Below, piece by piece: positions 53,601-60,542 of a stretch of 64,000 nucleotides of DNA. The DNA lies in assembly GCA_959347315.1 (NCBI GenBank), contig OY365819.1:24953995-25017994 (forward strand), read 5' to 3'. Below the pieces are notes generated by a model. That model did no database searches. It was not told the DNA's origin and saw only the letters and a list, made by a program, of their open reading frames with translations. The position numbers and the translations under genes were made by a program. Within the stretch, counting starts at the first letter, position 1; every line of letters begins with the position of its first letter. The DNA is from Bimastos eiseni. Its lineage: Eukaryota > Annelida > Clitellata > Crassiclitellata > Lumbricidae.

Positions 53601-54578
53601 CCGCGCATTTTTGGTTCATTCGCAATTTGCCTGTGCGTTTATTCCAATCCATACAAAATTCGATTATATCGCAATTACCGAGTTTGCACGCCACTTATCC
53701 AAAGGCATGTTTACATGTTTAACCAATATGTATTTATGTAAGTATGTGCATATATATATTTATGTATGTATGTAAACTATGTATGTATGTGTGTTAACGT
53801 ATGTATGTATGTATGTATGTATGTATGTATGTATGTATGTATGTATGTATGTATGCATGGGGCGATCTTCTGTTTCTGTCTGTACTTCTAAAGCATCATG
53901 CATTCTTGGGCAACTGCGACATATAAGACATTAGATTGTAATATTCTGGACGTTGAAACAACATACGTTAAGTTATGTTAGATTAACAATAATTTGCAAT
54001 TATAGAACTAATAGCTTTTACAAGTCGCACAAAATTGTCAGGATTCTTTGTCTGCAGTAATAGTAGAATTTACTGTCTACTGTTATTTGAGAAAGTCTGT
54101 CTCACAATTCATCGTCTATATTTTAGGTCCAGGAAGAGTATGCAATCTTGACGAGTACTATTATTGTGTGTCAAATGGTATGAAGTTATGGATTACTACC
54201 GGTTCGTCCAGCAACTGTGATTGTCCTCTTCAGTGCCATCAACCCACATATCCCTATTCAATCTCGACAAGTCCTCTGTCGGAACATTTTCTCAATTACA
54301 TGTCGCAAAAGTCTCAGTTCAAGGGACGGAATCTGACAATGTCGAGACTAAGCAAGGAACTCGTCTACCTGGATATCTTCTACTCTCAGCTGAGCTACGT
54401 CGACATCCAGACAACTCCAGCCTACAACTTCCTCACATTGGTTTGCGACGTTGGCGGTGCATTAGGACTGATTCTCGGAGGAACTTTACTTACTATTGCA
54501 GAATTATTCCAGTTCTTGTTCCAACTATTTTGTGAAATTGTTGTTTCTGCCAGGTTCGCTAGAATGCAACCTCGTTGA
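33176..54578 (+). CDS. DEG/ENaC sodium channel, 7 exons reconstructed (one in-frame TGA)
   Basis: The joined exons are 33176-33758, 42227-42384, 42744-42831, 45254-45336, 46618-46716, 53069-53198 and 54127-54578. They total 1593 nt, or 530 codons plus stop, a typical length for the family. Every junction is GT-AG and all phases agree. Residues 129-150 are TM1, FPTVRIC lies at 175-181, and the ectodomain holds the [16 protein letters not shown] and CDCPLQC cysteine motifs. Residues 481-515 are TM2. The protein should be a plasma-membrane trimeric cation channel subunit. Oddities: codon 230 is TGA; the pre-TM1 His-Gly gating motif reads Val-Gly (112-113); the Gly-x-Ser filter reads Gly-Gly-Thr (498-500). 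Either the locus is a pseudogene or this is a null allele or base-call error. Subtype is undetermined. Confidence 0.8.
34224..35765 (+). CDS. LINE ORF: 2A-like leader plus AP endonuclease (RT missing)
   Basis: The product is 513 codons. A hydrophobic run [20 protein letters not shown] ends at residue 92, a 2A-like recoding signal at the tail of a signal-like segment. The endonuclease follows from about residue 112, with [45 protein letters not shown] and the terminal [11 protein letters not shown] basic region ([20 protein letters not shown]) then leads towards the RT, but the frame degenerates after about residue 450. The catalytic endonuclease residues appear present. Without RT the product cannot mobilise itself. 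Confidence 0.85.
   Translation: MTLLYQQRLSVWQFHLYSSYSDMNVQCHRMSLSCPMQALTVRINPALRHITGALFWVRTGRAVRPQRRRSLSCIAIALLLLLSGDIESNPGPLSRKVQFNKPTLKPSSTNFGSFNIRSAIRRSAIIHDLIRDERLDILALCETWICADTLDCIKRDIAPEGFSVLHIHRNRSSGRSLSVGGLALVYRSTLEVTVHSQSSSLCTSSCELQLVRFERSSSSITIGNIYRPPGTMGDFYNDLANLVSSICVEAGERLVLCGDLNCPGSGGRMNSILADTFDTYGLRQYVEIPTREDNILDVLAADDRTTVYDTHVNDAGLISDHKLVLCKIMTSIHRQPVRHIFRNIKAIDPLTLSDMLIDSDLFTAPASSANDFAEQMKTIVSLVLDKLAPIPTCYRRPSKPITRWLSSEASRAKEERRRLERKWIHSGLVEDRQCHRRQCRVTNKLINDSAANFKVLIILGTDGASLSVFYTQRIETTANAQTQKIRLCVQILLHFLKTKLLILNVKLLNVLLL
34470..34499 (+). promoter_or_regulatory. 2A-like ribosome-skipping motif
   Basis: Codons for [10 protein letters not shown] match the D-x-E-x-N-P-G-P consensus. 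Skipping is expected between Gly91 and Pro92 of the LINE ORF. It directly follows a leucine-rich hydrophobic stretch. Confidence 0.85.
36042..36509. other. Intron DNA, no clear feature
   Basis: AT-rich. A few degenerate TCATCAATCC units near 36270 hint at the ~38-bp repeat. Confidence 0.4.
36510..37060. repeat. Opposed arrays of a ~38-bp dispersed repeat
   Basis: Degenerate units (TTAAATGGAAGCTGGATTGA then TGAAAAGAATCATGC) run forward to about 36740. They then continue in reverse orientation (ATCAATCCAGCTTCCATTTA) to 37060. The two halves are complementary and could fold back. Similar units occur at 32610, 39030, 39540, 43845, 47240 and 47940, all in or next to this gene. Confidence 0.7.
37290..38428 (+). 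mobile_element. LINE fragment F2 carrying the RT region
   Basis: Frames at 37266-37448, 37397-37657 and 37735-38178 give [18 protein letters not shown] residues, [31 protein letters not shown], and the catalytic [12 protein letters not shown] followed by [11 protein letters not shown]. It starts with about 58 bp overlapping the deletion point of F1 and ends near CTTTTAGTTGAA. A deletion of about 100 bp at 38238 relative to F3, plus stops, make it dead. Same family and strand as F1 and F3. Confidence 0.8.
38429..39214. other. Intron DNA, no gene recognised
   Basis: Contains two degenerate ~38-bp repeat units near 39030-39150. No channel exon with correct phase was found here. Confidence 0.4.
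39215..39400. repeat. Polypyrimidine (CTT/CCT)n tract
   Basis: About 185 bp of nearly pure C/T on the + strand, starting from (ATC)n. Confidence 0.85.
39412..39530. repeat. AAGGGCGACACTC-type short tandem repeat
   Basis: Five to six degenerate units of 16-20 bp with an AGGGCG core. Similar in style to the iterons at 2965-3550. Confidence 0.6.
39680..39776. repeat. (ATT)n microsatellite
   Basis: Interrupted ATT tract at the 3' end of retroelement copy E5. Confidence 0.9.
39784..40251 (-). pseudogene. E5 restriction-like endonuclease domain
   Basis: It encodes [32 protein letters not shown] and [16 protein letters not shown], the R-P-D ... D-V-T-V signature of the C-terminal endonuclease in early-branching non-LTR elements. 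[20 protein letters not shown] follows, with a stop at 39784. The frame is out of register with the upstream RT frame. Confidence 0.8.
40282..41526 (-). CDS. E5 reverse transcriptase fragment
   Basis: The product is 414 codons. [20 protein letters not shown] and [13 protein letters not shown] lie in the palm, and the catalytic [11 protein letters not shown] is intact. The thumb has [28 protein letters not shown] and [11 protein letters not shown]. After ELHLCHQC the frame ends at HGLIC, where a frameshift separates it from the endonuclease. The first methionine is internal to the original ORF, so this is not a true start. Confidence 0.8.
   Translation of the reverse strand: MPKDSVLVKLDFANAFNTLRRDYLLEAVAREIPELYHFAHAAYSSRPLLRYGSNIIRSEEGTQQGDPLGPLEFCLVLQPILMKLRSDLRIGYLDDLTLGGNKETVADDVQLIEQESKNLGLLLNRSKCEIACHNTQMPSNDPAFQEITSIALEDMTLLGAPLIPGPAVNMVVNAKANDLERAIGRLSLLYTHDALVLLRNSLSVPKLLYSLRTAVCADCPGLARFDQLLREGLSTILNVDLDNDRWLQASLPVRDGGLGVRCASMLGLSAFLASAASTSELQACILPTESAEEPYELASSALNAWKTLTDAEPPTGAASHRQKEWDLRFTDKVRKGLLDSNTNPCDRARLLASRAPHSGDWMLAPSVTALGLRLSNEDVRMAAGLRLGTTLCELHLCHQCQDSVDAKGLHGLIC
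41578..41610. repeat. Perfect 12-bp fold-back at the 5' end of E5
   Basis: AATGCCTACCCC (41578-41589) and GGGGTAGGCATT (41599-41610) are perfect inverted copies around a 9-nt loop. The inner copy is RT coding sequence, and the outer copy abuts (ATT)n. Confidence 0.9.
41611..41640. repeat. (ATT)n between E5 and E6
   Basis: Pure ATT repeat. Confidence 0.9.
41656..41862 (-). mobile_element. R4/Dong-like 3' fragment (copy E6)
   Basis: Nearly identical over its length to the 3' end of E5 (39777-39970). 5'-truncated at 41862, where (ATT)n begins (41863-41888). Same strand as E5. Confidence 0.85.
42227..42384 (+). CDS. DEG/ENaC gene, exon 2 (contains in-frame TGA)
   Basis: The acceptor is TATTTCAG and the donor GAG/GTAAGA. 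It is 158 nt, entering in phase 1 and leaving in phase 0. It encodes the finger region, with [26 protein letters not shown], the TGA at 42331-42333, then [17 protein letters not shown], which joins CSFGLVPC of exon 3. Both sides of the TGA look coding. Confidence 0.75.
42744..42831 (+). CDS. DEG/ENaC gene, exon 3
   Basis: 88 nt. The acceptor is TATTTTAG and the donor CCAG/GTAAGC. It encodes [19 protein letters not shown] and [10 protein letters not shown], the conserved cysteine-bearing ectodomain block (compare x-C-x-F-N in the family). Confidence 0.85.
42880..43372 (+). mobile_element. LINE 3' end, C-terminal RT fragment
   Basis: [36 protein letters not shown] and [20 protein letters not shown] are typical of the C terminus of endonuclease/RT proteins of RTE- or L1-like LINEs. 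The frame shifts after EGKTRV to [12 protein letters not shown]. Located in intron 3, just after exon 3. Group uncertain. Confidence 0.8.
43400..44432. other. Intron 3, no gene recognised
   Basis: AT-rich. One or two degenerate ~38-bp repeat units near 43845-43920. Confidence 0.4.
44433..45085 (+). mobile_element. LINE 3' fragment F3
   Basis: The frame 44488-44946 encodes [40 protein letters not shown] and [19 protein letters not shown], the RT C terminus of the F1/F2 family, with a stop at 44944-44946. The 3' UTR ends in TGCGCGTTACAAATTTATTA followed by (ATA)n. Its first 300 bp overlap the end of F2. Confidence 0.85.
45254..45336 (+). CDS. DEG/ENaC gene, exon 4
   Basis: 83 nt. The acceptor is CATTCAG and the donor CAGG/GTAAGA. 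With the split glycine from exon 3 it encodes [20 protein letters not shown] then QSPGAGFR, the beta-ball strand block typical of DEG/ENaC (Gly-Leu-x-Leu-x-Leu). Confidence 0.85.
45490..45585 (+). mobile_element. LINE/SINE 3' tail with terminal hairpin
   Basis: GCGCCTCT and AGAGGCGC form a stem, followed by TATATTAAG and (ATTG)n. No coding part remains. Confidence 0.55.
45720..46095 (+). mobile_element. LINE 3' end
   Basis: The frame 45741-46004 encodes [20 protein letters not shown] and [14 protein letters not shown], resembling a LINE RT C terminus. A 9-bp stem (TGGCGCCTT / AAGGCGCCA) near 46049-46081 and TATAAATAG follow, then ACAT repeats. Lies in intron 4. Confidence 0.65.
46618..46716 (+). 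CDS. DEG/ENaC gene, exon 5
   Basis: 99 nt, phase 0 to 0. The acceptor is TAAATAG and the donor AAC/GTAAGT. It encodes [20 protein letters not shown] and [13 protein letters not shown]. The LHDQ ... P ... GF pattern is the conserved mid-ectodomain block. Confidence 0.85.
46717..47239. other. Intron 5 start, no gene recognised
   Basis: A short match to arm A of the inverted duplication (ACTTAGTCTTTCCTGTGCAG) occurs near 46770. Confidence 0.4.
47240..47540. repeat. ~38-bp dispersed repeat, reverse orientation
   Basis: Units with ATCAATCCAGCTTCTATTTA and neighbours. Faces the forward array at 47940. Confidence 0.65.
47541..47939. other. Intron 5, no feature recognised
   Basis: Lies between the opposed repeat arrays and would form the loop if they paired. 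Confidence 0.4.
47940..48420. repeat. ~38-bp dispersed repeat, forward then reverse
   Basis: About nine forward units (GAAGCTGGATTGATGAAAAG type) to 48300, then reverse units to 48420. Confidence 0.7.
48421..49215 (+). mobile_element. LINE reverse transcriptase fragment
   Basis: Broken frames encode [39 protein letters not shown], a [10 protein letters not shown] catalytic motif, and [20 protein letters not shown] with [15 protein letters not shown]. An APE-type LINE, with several frameshifts. The C-terminal part of what may be the same copy continues at 51030. Lies in intron 5. Confidence 0.75.
49216..51029. other. Intron 5, possible insertion splitting a LINE
   Basis: Frames at 49867-50142 and 50208-50417 resemble nothing I know. 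If the two flanking LINE parts were one copy, this 1.8 kb is a later insertion. No terminal repeats found. Confidence 0.35.
51030..51395 (+). mobile_element. LINE 3' end
   Basis: [20 protein letters not shown] and [14 protein letters not shown] are of the RT C-terminal type (consensus FxxxGPxxWNxLP). They are followed by an AAAGCGCTTTGTAAATACTT tail. Confidence 0.7.
51573..51935 (-). mobile_element. LINE 3' end, minus strand
   Basis: The minus-strand frame encodes [20 protein letters not shown] and [20 protein letters not shown]. It ends in (TTGA)n at 51573-51592. Confidence 0.7.
51936..53068. other. Intron 5 3' part, no gene recognised
   Basis: Open frames at 52048-52326 and 52331-52813 show no domain or compositional signal. 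Confidence 0.4.
53069..53198 (+). CDS. DEG/ENaC gene, exon 6
   Basis: 130 nt. The acceptor is ATCTGTAG and the donor CGG/GTACAA context, leaving phase 1. It encodes [39 protein letters not shown]. Paralogous exons are at 2583-2712 (-) and 10446-10523 (+). Confidence 0.9.
53255..53416. repeat. 11-bp minisatellite, about 15 units
   Basis: Near-perfect tandem repeat of ATATGTATGTA. Because 11 is not a multiple of 3 it yields an 11-residue periodic minus-strand frame that is not a gene. Confidence 0.95.
53757..53853. repeat. (TATG)n microsatellite
   Basis: Simple tetranucleotide tract in intron 6. Confidence 0.95.
54127..54578 (+). CDS. DEG/ENaC gene, exon 7 (terminal)
   Basis: The acceptor is ATTTTAG. 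It has 452 nt to the TGA stop. It encodes the last ectodomain cysteines (CDCPLQC), [22 protein letters not shown]2 with [20 protein letters not shown], and a short cytoplasmic tail ending QPR. Three paralogous copies lie in the first 17 kb. Confidence 0.92.
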
Positions 54579-54737
54579 AGTGTAACTTCGTAGAATGCAA
54601 CTGCAATGTACAATTTTTCCTATCTTTGTACATTTTTTATGATGAGATGGCTAATAAGATATGCCGATAGAATCCACAGTGTTTCTGTTGGAAGAGCCGA
54701 ACGCTGGGCTTGTATCTGATTACGCCATTGCTTTTCA
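54579..54737. other. 3' flank of the DEG/ENaC gene
   Basis: No obvious AATAAA close to the stop. Resembles the flanks of the other exon 7 copies only weakly. Confidence 0.4.
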
Positions 54738-54990
54738 AGTTAGTCCAAGCACGGGCAGCGCAGATCCTTGCGCAGCGTTACTCTCCGGATTCGGACATGT
54801 GTGTCCAGTAATCGCTCCATGGTAGAGTCATATAGTGAAAGTAAATGATCAGCTGTTTGGTGAAGTACAGATGGAGCATGATGACAGATGTTGAAACTGA
54901 TCAGAGAATGGTCAGAGATAGATGGAGGAGTGATAACGACATTACTGACAACAGATCTGCAATAGCAGGTCATAATAACAACCATAACCT
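54738..54990 (-). mobile_element. LINE AP-endonuclease fragment
   Basis: The minus-strand frame contains VVITPPSISDHSLISFNI, matching the terminal SDH motif of AP endonucleases in CR1/L2-like LINEs, followed by a linker region. Confidence 0.65.
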
Positions 54991-55782
54991 CAATATGTAA
55001 ATTATTATAATATTATGTTCCAACGGTGATAAATAATCTTGCGCGTTAGAAACCAACTAAGTTACCAAATAACAAATGACGTCATTTTTATTACTGGGAT
55101 CGCAGCCAACCGCATTAGCAATCCACCAACCGACGGTTCGAAATAACAAAGGACGTCATGATACTGTTTTATGGGCATAATATGATCAATCACACGTCAT
55201 TATTATCAATAAAATTCACCAAAATGGCGATGTCTCCGTAACTGCGGACTTACTTACAATAACACCTCAGCCAAAAAGTAGGCGCAGACGGACTCGACGG
55301 ATGACGTCGAGAAAAGCATGCTGTTGACTAACTGGCATTATTAGTCTTTCCAAATTTTAATACCAGAATATAAATGAAAATAGGTCACAAATAGTTCGCT
55401 TCTATTACCAAAAAATGCCGAATAGATTAAAAAATCACATACTTCCAAATGGCTAGAATATGATATTCTGCAATGGGTGAATTCGTAGCGCTATGTTACA
55501 TCCATACTGCAGAGAGAATTATTAATTTGTAATGATGCAATAGGCGCATTTGGCGGTTTAGAGGAGTGATACAATTAAAACCGTTTACATCCAAAACAAT
55601 GACTGACCCTACGCCACAAAAAACCATTCCTGTCTGCTCCTGAATTCTCAGTCGAATACTCTACAATAAACTCCCACTTCCAGGTCATAAGAACATACAC
55701 GTCTTTTGCCTTGTGCTTTGGATACGGGCACCAAAGAAGATACAGCTACTGATTACGATGAAGATGATCGTGGTGGTAGTGA
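54991..55782. other. Intergenic, no gene recognised
   Basis: No repeat or exon signal stands out. Confidence 0.4.
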
Positions 55783-55832
55783 TGACAATAATAATAATTA
55801 TTATTATTATTAAAACAATAATTATAATAATA
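55783..55832. repeat. (AAT)n/(ATT)n tract
   Basis: Polarity-switching TAA microsatellite at the 5' side of retroelement copy E7. Confidence 0.85.
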
Positions 55833-55849
55833 AGGCCCCATATAATATT

Positions 55850-55985
55850 TAGGCTACTTGAATTCGGAAGGCCAAAGCTTCCTATCAGAACTGGGATATA
55901 GACTGAACGCCGTCACCTGGGAGCAGAGAGACACGACGTTAATCTATTAGCGTATCTCGACAACGATTCATCGTTTCAACGCAAT
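55850..55985 (+). mobile_element. R4/Dong-like 3' fragment (copy E7)
   Basis: The plus strand encodes LNSEGQSFLSELGYRLN-like residues and HRFNAIA, the C-terminal end of the E1-E3 subfamily, with one stop. Interrupted by a SINE. Confidence 0.7.
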
Positions 55986-56224
55986 TGCTTTTTTTATATT
56001 TATTTTTCATTACCGAAAGCTGATACCGCCCTTCTTCCAACATTTTTGCTCAGAAGTGCACACACAAGCCTCGACGGCGCAATTGCAGCTGTACTGCAGA
56101 GCAAATGTGCGTGAAGGACTTGCTCAAGGTCCCTGCACAGTGACTTCCCCGAACTAGGGCTGAACCCGCTCGCTCAGCGCACACTGAACGTTACGGGTCG
56201 ACCGCTCTAACCGATCGGTAACTG
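55984..56224 (-). mobile_element. tRNA-derived SINE, minus strand
   Basis: In sense (minus) orientation: head with GGTTAGAGCGGTCGACC, B-box-like GCGGGTTCAGCCC, the AGGGACCTTGAGCAAGTCC core, then the GTTGGAAGAAGGGCGGTATC end and an A/T tail. It has the non-LINE-like tail variant. Confidence 0.8.
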
Positions 56225-56239
56225 TGCTTTTAAGGGCAC

Positions 56240-58650
56240 TTGCGCTGCTCAAGAGACCGACGGGCGTCCTGCTCATCGGTTTCCTGAGCAACAGACATGT
56301 CGACCTTGACATGTTGTCCTTGGCAGGTCTGTCGTTCGACTCTGAAACCTTAGATGGGCTACGCTCAAAGACATCCAGTGAATTCGCCCGACCGTCCAAT
56401 TAGTACGGAAAAAATTACAGTGACACCTTTTCAAGCCACAGAAGAACAGGTCCTCGCTCTGATCCGCTCCTTATCGTTGGGTTCTACGGGGGCAGAACAG
56501 ACGGTCTTCGACCACAGCATCGAAAGGACCTGGTGAACTGTGCAGAAATTAGATCACAGCTTTTCTCCGCCATCACCGGACTAGTCAACCTCCTTCTGAC
56601 AGGCGAATGCCCCGAACAGATTAGAGGCACTCTGATTGCACATCGCAAAGCTTCAGAAGCGATACGCCCGAATGTAATCAGGCTCGCATCCAAATGTGCA
56701 TGCGGTTTCAAAGGCAACCGCACACCTCACACCGAGACAGGTTGGGGTTGGCATTCCGAAGGAGCAGAGGCAGTGGTCCATGCGGCGAGGCGCTTCATGC
56801 AAGCAATGTCAACAGGGTCAATCCTTGTGAAGTTAGACTTCAGGAATGGCTTCGACAGTCCGTACAGAGACAGAATGCTCGCTTCGATAGATGAGATCCT
56901 GACGGAACTGGGCTCCATTCGTTCACCTTGCACACGCGGAACCCTCAAAGCTTTGGTTTGGACAGTATGTCAATTTGTTACAGGTTGGACCCCAACACTG
57001 AGACCCGCTCAGCTCTTTGATGGCTGCAGCCAATCCTACAGGAGATGTTGTCACCATTGATTCTGGGCTACATGGATGCTTTCCCGCCTCATGTACCACA
57101 TTCATAACGGAATCTCCACCTTGTATATGATGTCCATGGTTGCGTCATGCGTTGTCTTTACCTCAAGAGGACTCCGTTCATTTACGCGTGGAGACTTTTT
57201 CATGCCTCGCACTAACAAGAAGTTTTGGAACCCTGCATTCTCAGTCGCAGGACCCACGGAATGGAATAGTCTCTCAATTTTAGTCCGTCTAGCCACAACC
57301 GTTGCTCTTTTCAAGACAAAACTGAAGACCTACTTATTCTCCCTGATCTATGACTAAGAATGCAGCACATCGCTTTGGTGCAAAACTTGTCTTGTCAAAG
57401 CGCTTTATAAATGCCTAGTTGTATAGTATTGTATTGTATGATCTAACCATAGGAGGAGAGAAAGCGACGGTGGCGGAAGATGTGAGAATGCTGGAACAGC
57501 AAGGTGAGCTACTAGGGTTCAAGAAATTTGTGAGATCATCCATCGCCAAGACTATGTTTCCGACTATGTCTTCAAGCAATATGTGTCAATTGCGCTGGCA
57601 AAAGCCCTTCTGTTGGGCGCACCATTATCCACCAGCGAGGCCCTGACGACATGTCTGGAGGGCAGATGCACGGAACTGGCCTTAGTAGTTACCAGACTAT
57701 AGTCTGTAGCCAAACGCGACGCACTGCTTCTCCTCAGATGTTCACTCAGTTCCCAGATACTGATGCAGACATTAAGAGGCAGTCTATGAACGGGACACTC
57801 TCTGATAGACAAATTCGACGCCCTTCTTCGAAGCGGATTAGAAGCAGTTATCATCATTGGTCTATCGAATGACCAATGGCTCCAAGCATCATTACCCGTA
57901 AAGAGGGGAGGATTAGGAATTCGTCGAGTGACCTCGCTGGCACTTCCCGCCTTTTTGGCTTCCGCTGCGAGCACCCGACCACTGCAGTCCTCCATGTTGG
58001 GCAGCACCTGGACCGACGTCGACGAACTGCTTGAGAAGATGGAACATCGGTGGTGCACCGAGAGCCAAATGATGCGTCCAGACAATGATGTAGCAATCAA
58101 ACTGGGACAAGCCGCTAATGCAGAAGGCAGCCGCCGAGCTGAGCATTGCCAAACCGACCCATACCATACCATCAAGCGCGATTCAAGACAGCCGCAGCAC
58201 CGCATGCCGGAGACTGGCTCTTTGCCCTACCAGTTACTTCATGTGGACTTCGGTTAGACGATAAAGCGGTCAGAATTGCGGTGGGTCTACGTTTTGGGAC
58301 ACGCATATGTGAGCCACACGCATTCCCATGCGGGTCACGAGTCAAAGCGGATGGAGCACACGCCCTTTCTTGTGGTCTTGGGCCAGGACTGTTCGCCAGG
58401 AAGAACGTCTAGTACAGCCAGCTCGCTGCCACCTATCGCTTTGTTCCATTGGCCTTTGCGACAATGTGCTTAGTTAACTAGTTAACAACGATGGAATGAC
58501 TTCTATTAAAGACTTTTGTTGCCCCCTGCCACAGGTCACCAGGAACCCTAGGGAAATTAGCTACCTTTTCCAACGTCTATCAGTCTGTATCCAACGATTC
58601 AATGCTGTTGTCTTCAGAGGCTCTTTCGTGCAGCTATAACAACACTAAAT
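56240..58650 (+). mobile_element. R4/Dong-like retrotransposon, plus strand (copy E8)
   Basis: Related to E3. It shows DRPISTEKITVTPFQATEEQ, VNLLLTGECPEQIR, ILVKLDFRNGFDSPYRDRM, an interrupted [29 protein letters not shown] and PCGSRVKADGAHALSCGLG. After FARKNV the RHxxLN-to-RPD endonuclease segment is deleted, and coding resumes at YSQLAATYRFVPLAF, ending LSVCIQRFNAVVFRGSFVQL. The 3' end near 58645 runs into (AAT)n. Several frameshifts. The sense strand again coincides with the TAA strand. Confidence 0.8.
57079..57440 (+). mobile_element. LINE inserted in E8
   Basis: The frame 57076-57357 encodes GDFFMPRTNKKFWNPAFSVA, GPTEWNSLSILVRLATTVAL and FKTKLKTYLFSLIYD, an RT C terminus. A stem (CGCTTTG / CAAAGCG), TTTATAAATGCC and (TATTG)n follow. 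It interrupts E8 exactly within the codons of its YMDD motif. Confidence 0.85.
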
Positions 58651-58654
58651 TGTT

Positions 58655-58882
58655 TGACTATAATAATAATAATAAAAATAATAATGATTATAATTATTAT
58701 TATCTTTTTCTATCAATAAAACCATCTGCGAAGACAAGCCATTCCAGAACAATGTCTTCTAATTTTTTGAATCCCGAGGGATCATATGTACCTCAGAGGA
58801 AAAAATAATAATTATAATAACAATAATAATAATAATTATTATAACAATAATAATAATTATTATAACAATAATAATAATAATA
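58655..58882. repeat. (AAT)n-rich tracts with polarity switches
   Basis: Two blocks (58660-58705, 58806-58882) of AAT/ATT units separated by about 100 bp of other DNA. Confidence 0.85.
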
Positions 58883-59239
58883 AAATGCAGATTAATCTCA
58901 TGCTGAGGTGACCTTGTATCCTAACAATTTTTACTCTCAACTTTGATTGAAATAAAATATTCATCAATAGTTACAGGTTTTGTGATATTTAATTGATTAA
59001 AATCAGCATATTTTTACAGGAGCAAGAAACTATTTCAGTAGCAATAATAGTCAACAAATTATTAATTATGTGATATTGATTTCCATAATCTATCAACATG
59101 AATATATAATAACAGAAATAGTGAGCGTTGTAGCATTTGTATCAATTACTAATTGCAATGCAATGTGAAACGCAATGTGTTTCTGGTCTTGTCTGACCAA
59201 TTTCTGCTCACATTTCTTATTACCTTTTATGCTAATACG
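58883..59239. other. No feature recognised
   Basis: AT-rich spacer. Confidence 0.5.
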
Positions 59240-59488
59240 CAGTGATTTTTCTAGGGAAAAGGTACCGGAACGTATTATATATTGTCGAATGAAATGAAGC
59301 TATAATTGGCAACCTAATAAAATGTATTTGCTAGGACAAAATGATCACAATCTTACTTATTCAAATTACTAAAATTGTAAAGTTTTATTTTAAATTCCAG
59401 AGTTTCTGCACAATTACCATTTTTATTATTTAATTGGAAAAAAGTGCCGGAACGCCGTTCCGGCGCGTTCCGCCAGAAAAAAGCACTG
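59240..59488. mobile_element. hAT-like MITE, 249 bp, sharing ends with the hAT at 17987
   Basis: Termini CAGTGATTTTTCTAGG and the inverse of the right end CAGTGCTTTTTTCTGGCGGA. The right end contains the palindromic GGAACGCCGTTCC and matches the left end of the KIAA1586-like hAT over about 45 bp. Flanking 8-mers CTAATACG and CTATTATA match at only 5 of 8 positions, so the copy is old or the boundary has shifted. Confidence 0.65.
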
Positions 59489-60542
59489 CTATTATAATAC
59501 GGAATAATTAACTTGCCTTAATTACAGTCTTTTGTCAACCGGTTTGGCTCTTTATCCTTTCCGTCGCCTTCTTCAGCTGTGTTTCACTCAGTTCATCGGC
59601 CTGTGTTGAAAAACCGCGCATGCGTAGTCATATATGTACCTCGGCTTACAAATAAAGCACAAGTAGTCGACCACTTCAACTGCCATCAAAAGCTAATAAA
59701 TAGTCGTAAGAATAATCGTTTGAATAATCGATGAATCGAAATGATTCGAATACTTAATTGCCTCTTTGATCTAGAATGATCAAAAAGAAATGTCCAGTGG
59801 TTTAGATTAGGTCACGTGACACAGTGGCGGCCGAGTCTTAGAAGTTGACCGAATCTCTTGCGCTGGTGGCCGAGGCAACTTAGGGGTGATTATCTCGCGT
59901 TCTTACATGTAATTCACCTCAGCAAGATTTCTAAGTGAAACGATTTAAACGATTAGTCTGACCATCTCAATAGTAAAAGTAATAAAAGTGTTTCGACATA
60001 ATTATCTACCTCAGTGGATTCATTTCTTGGCCTATGACCTCATTATGGATTGATTTTGATGCCCCATTGGCTGATGCTTAGCGCATATATGTGGAAAAAT
60101 TTTGCAAAACCAGTCGCAAGTCGCTGGTTACAATCAGGCTTAAAATGACCAAAAATGACATGAAACCTCAAACCGGTCGTAATTGATATTAATGCAGAAA
60201 CGATTACAAAAATATATATTTAATACAAATAATATCTAAAACTTTTGTTTGGACTTTCATAAAGGCTTCAAAAAAGATTTTTACCAACAGCCCTATAATG
60301 TTACGAGACGGAAAATCATAATTTCGGTTCAAATTTCGCTATCTTTGTTGTCATATTTAATTAGGTTATGGTTCGAGATTTCCCGCCTTCATGGTCTCGT
60401 TTTGCAGAAGAATATCTCCTTTTCCTGTTCTATTATTAACATATGACCTTAGCTTATCTATTACGCACACAGCTTGCCCAGAAGGAGGTCGACGTATGTA
60501 AACAACATCCGATGCCTTGTTAGCAACCCGAGCGCGTGATTT
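59489..60542. other. Upstream region of the DUF7869-like gene, no exon recognised
   Basis: It contains another GGTCACGTGAC palindrome near 59811-59821. The frame at 60249-60446 is not convincing. Confidence 0.4.

Noticed and set aside
53225..53694. Minus-strand frame with a perfect 11-residue periodicity
   Set aside because: It is produced by an 11-bp minisatellite (ATATGTATGTA) read in frame. No flanking coding features.
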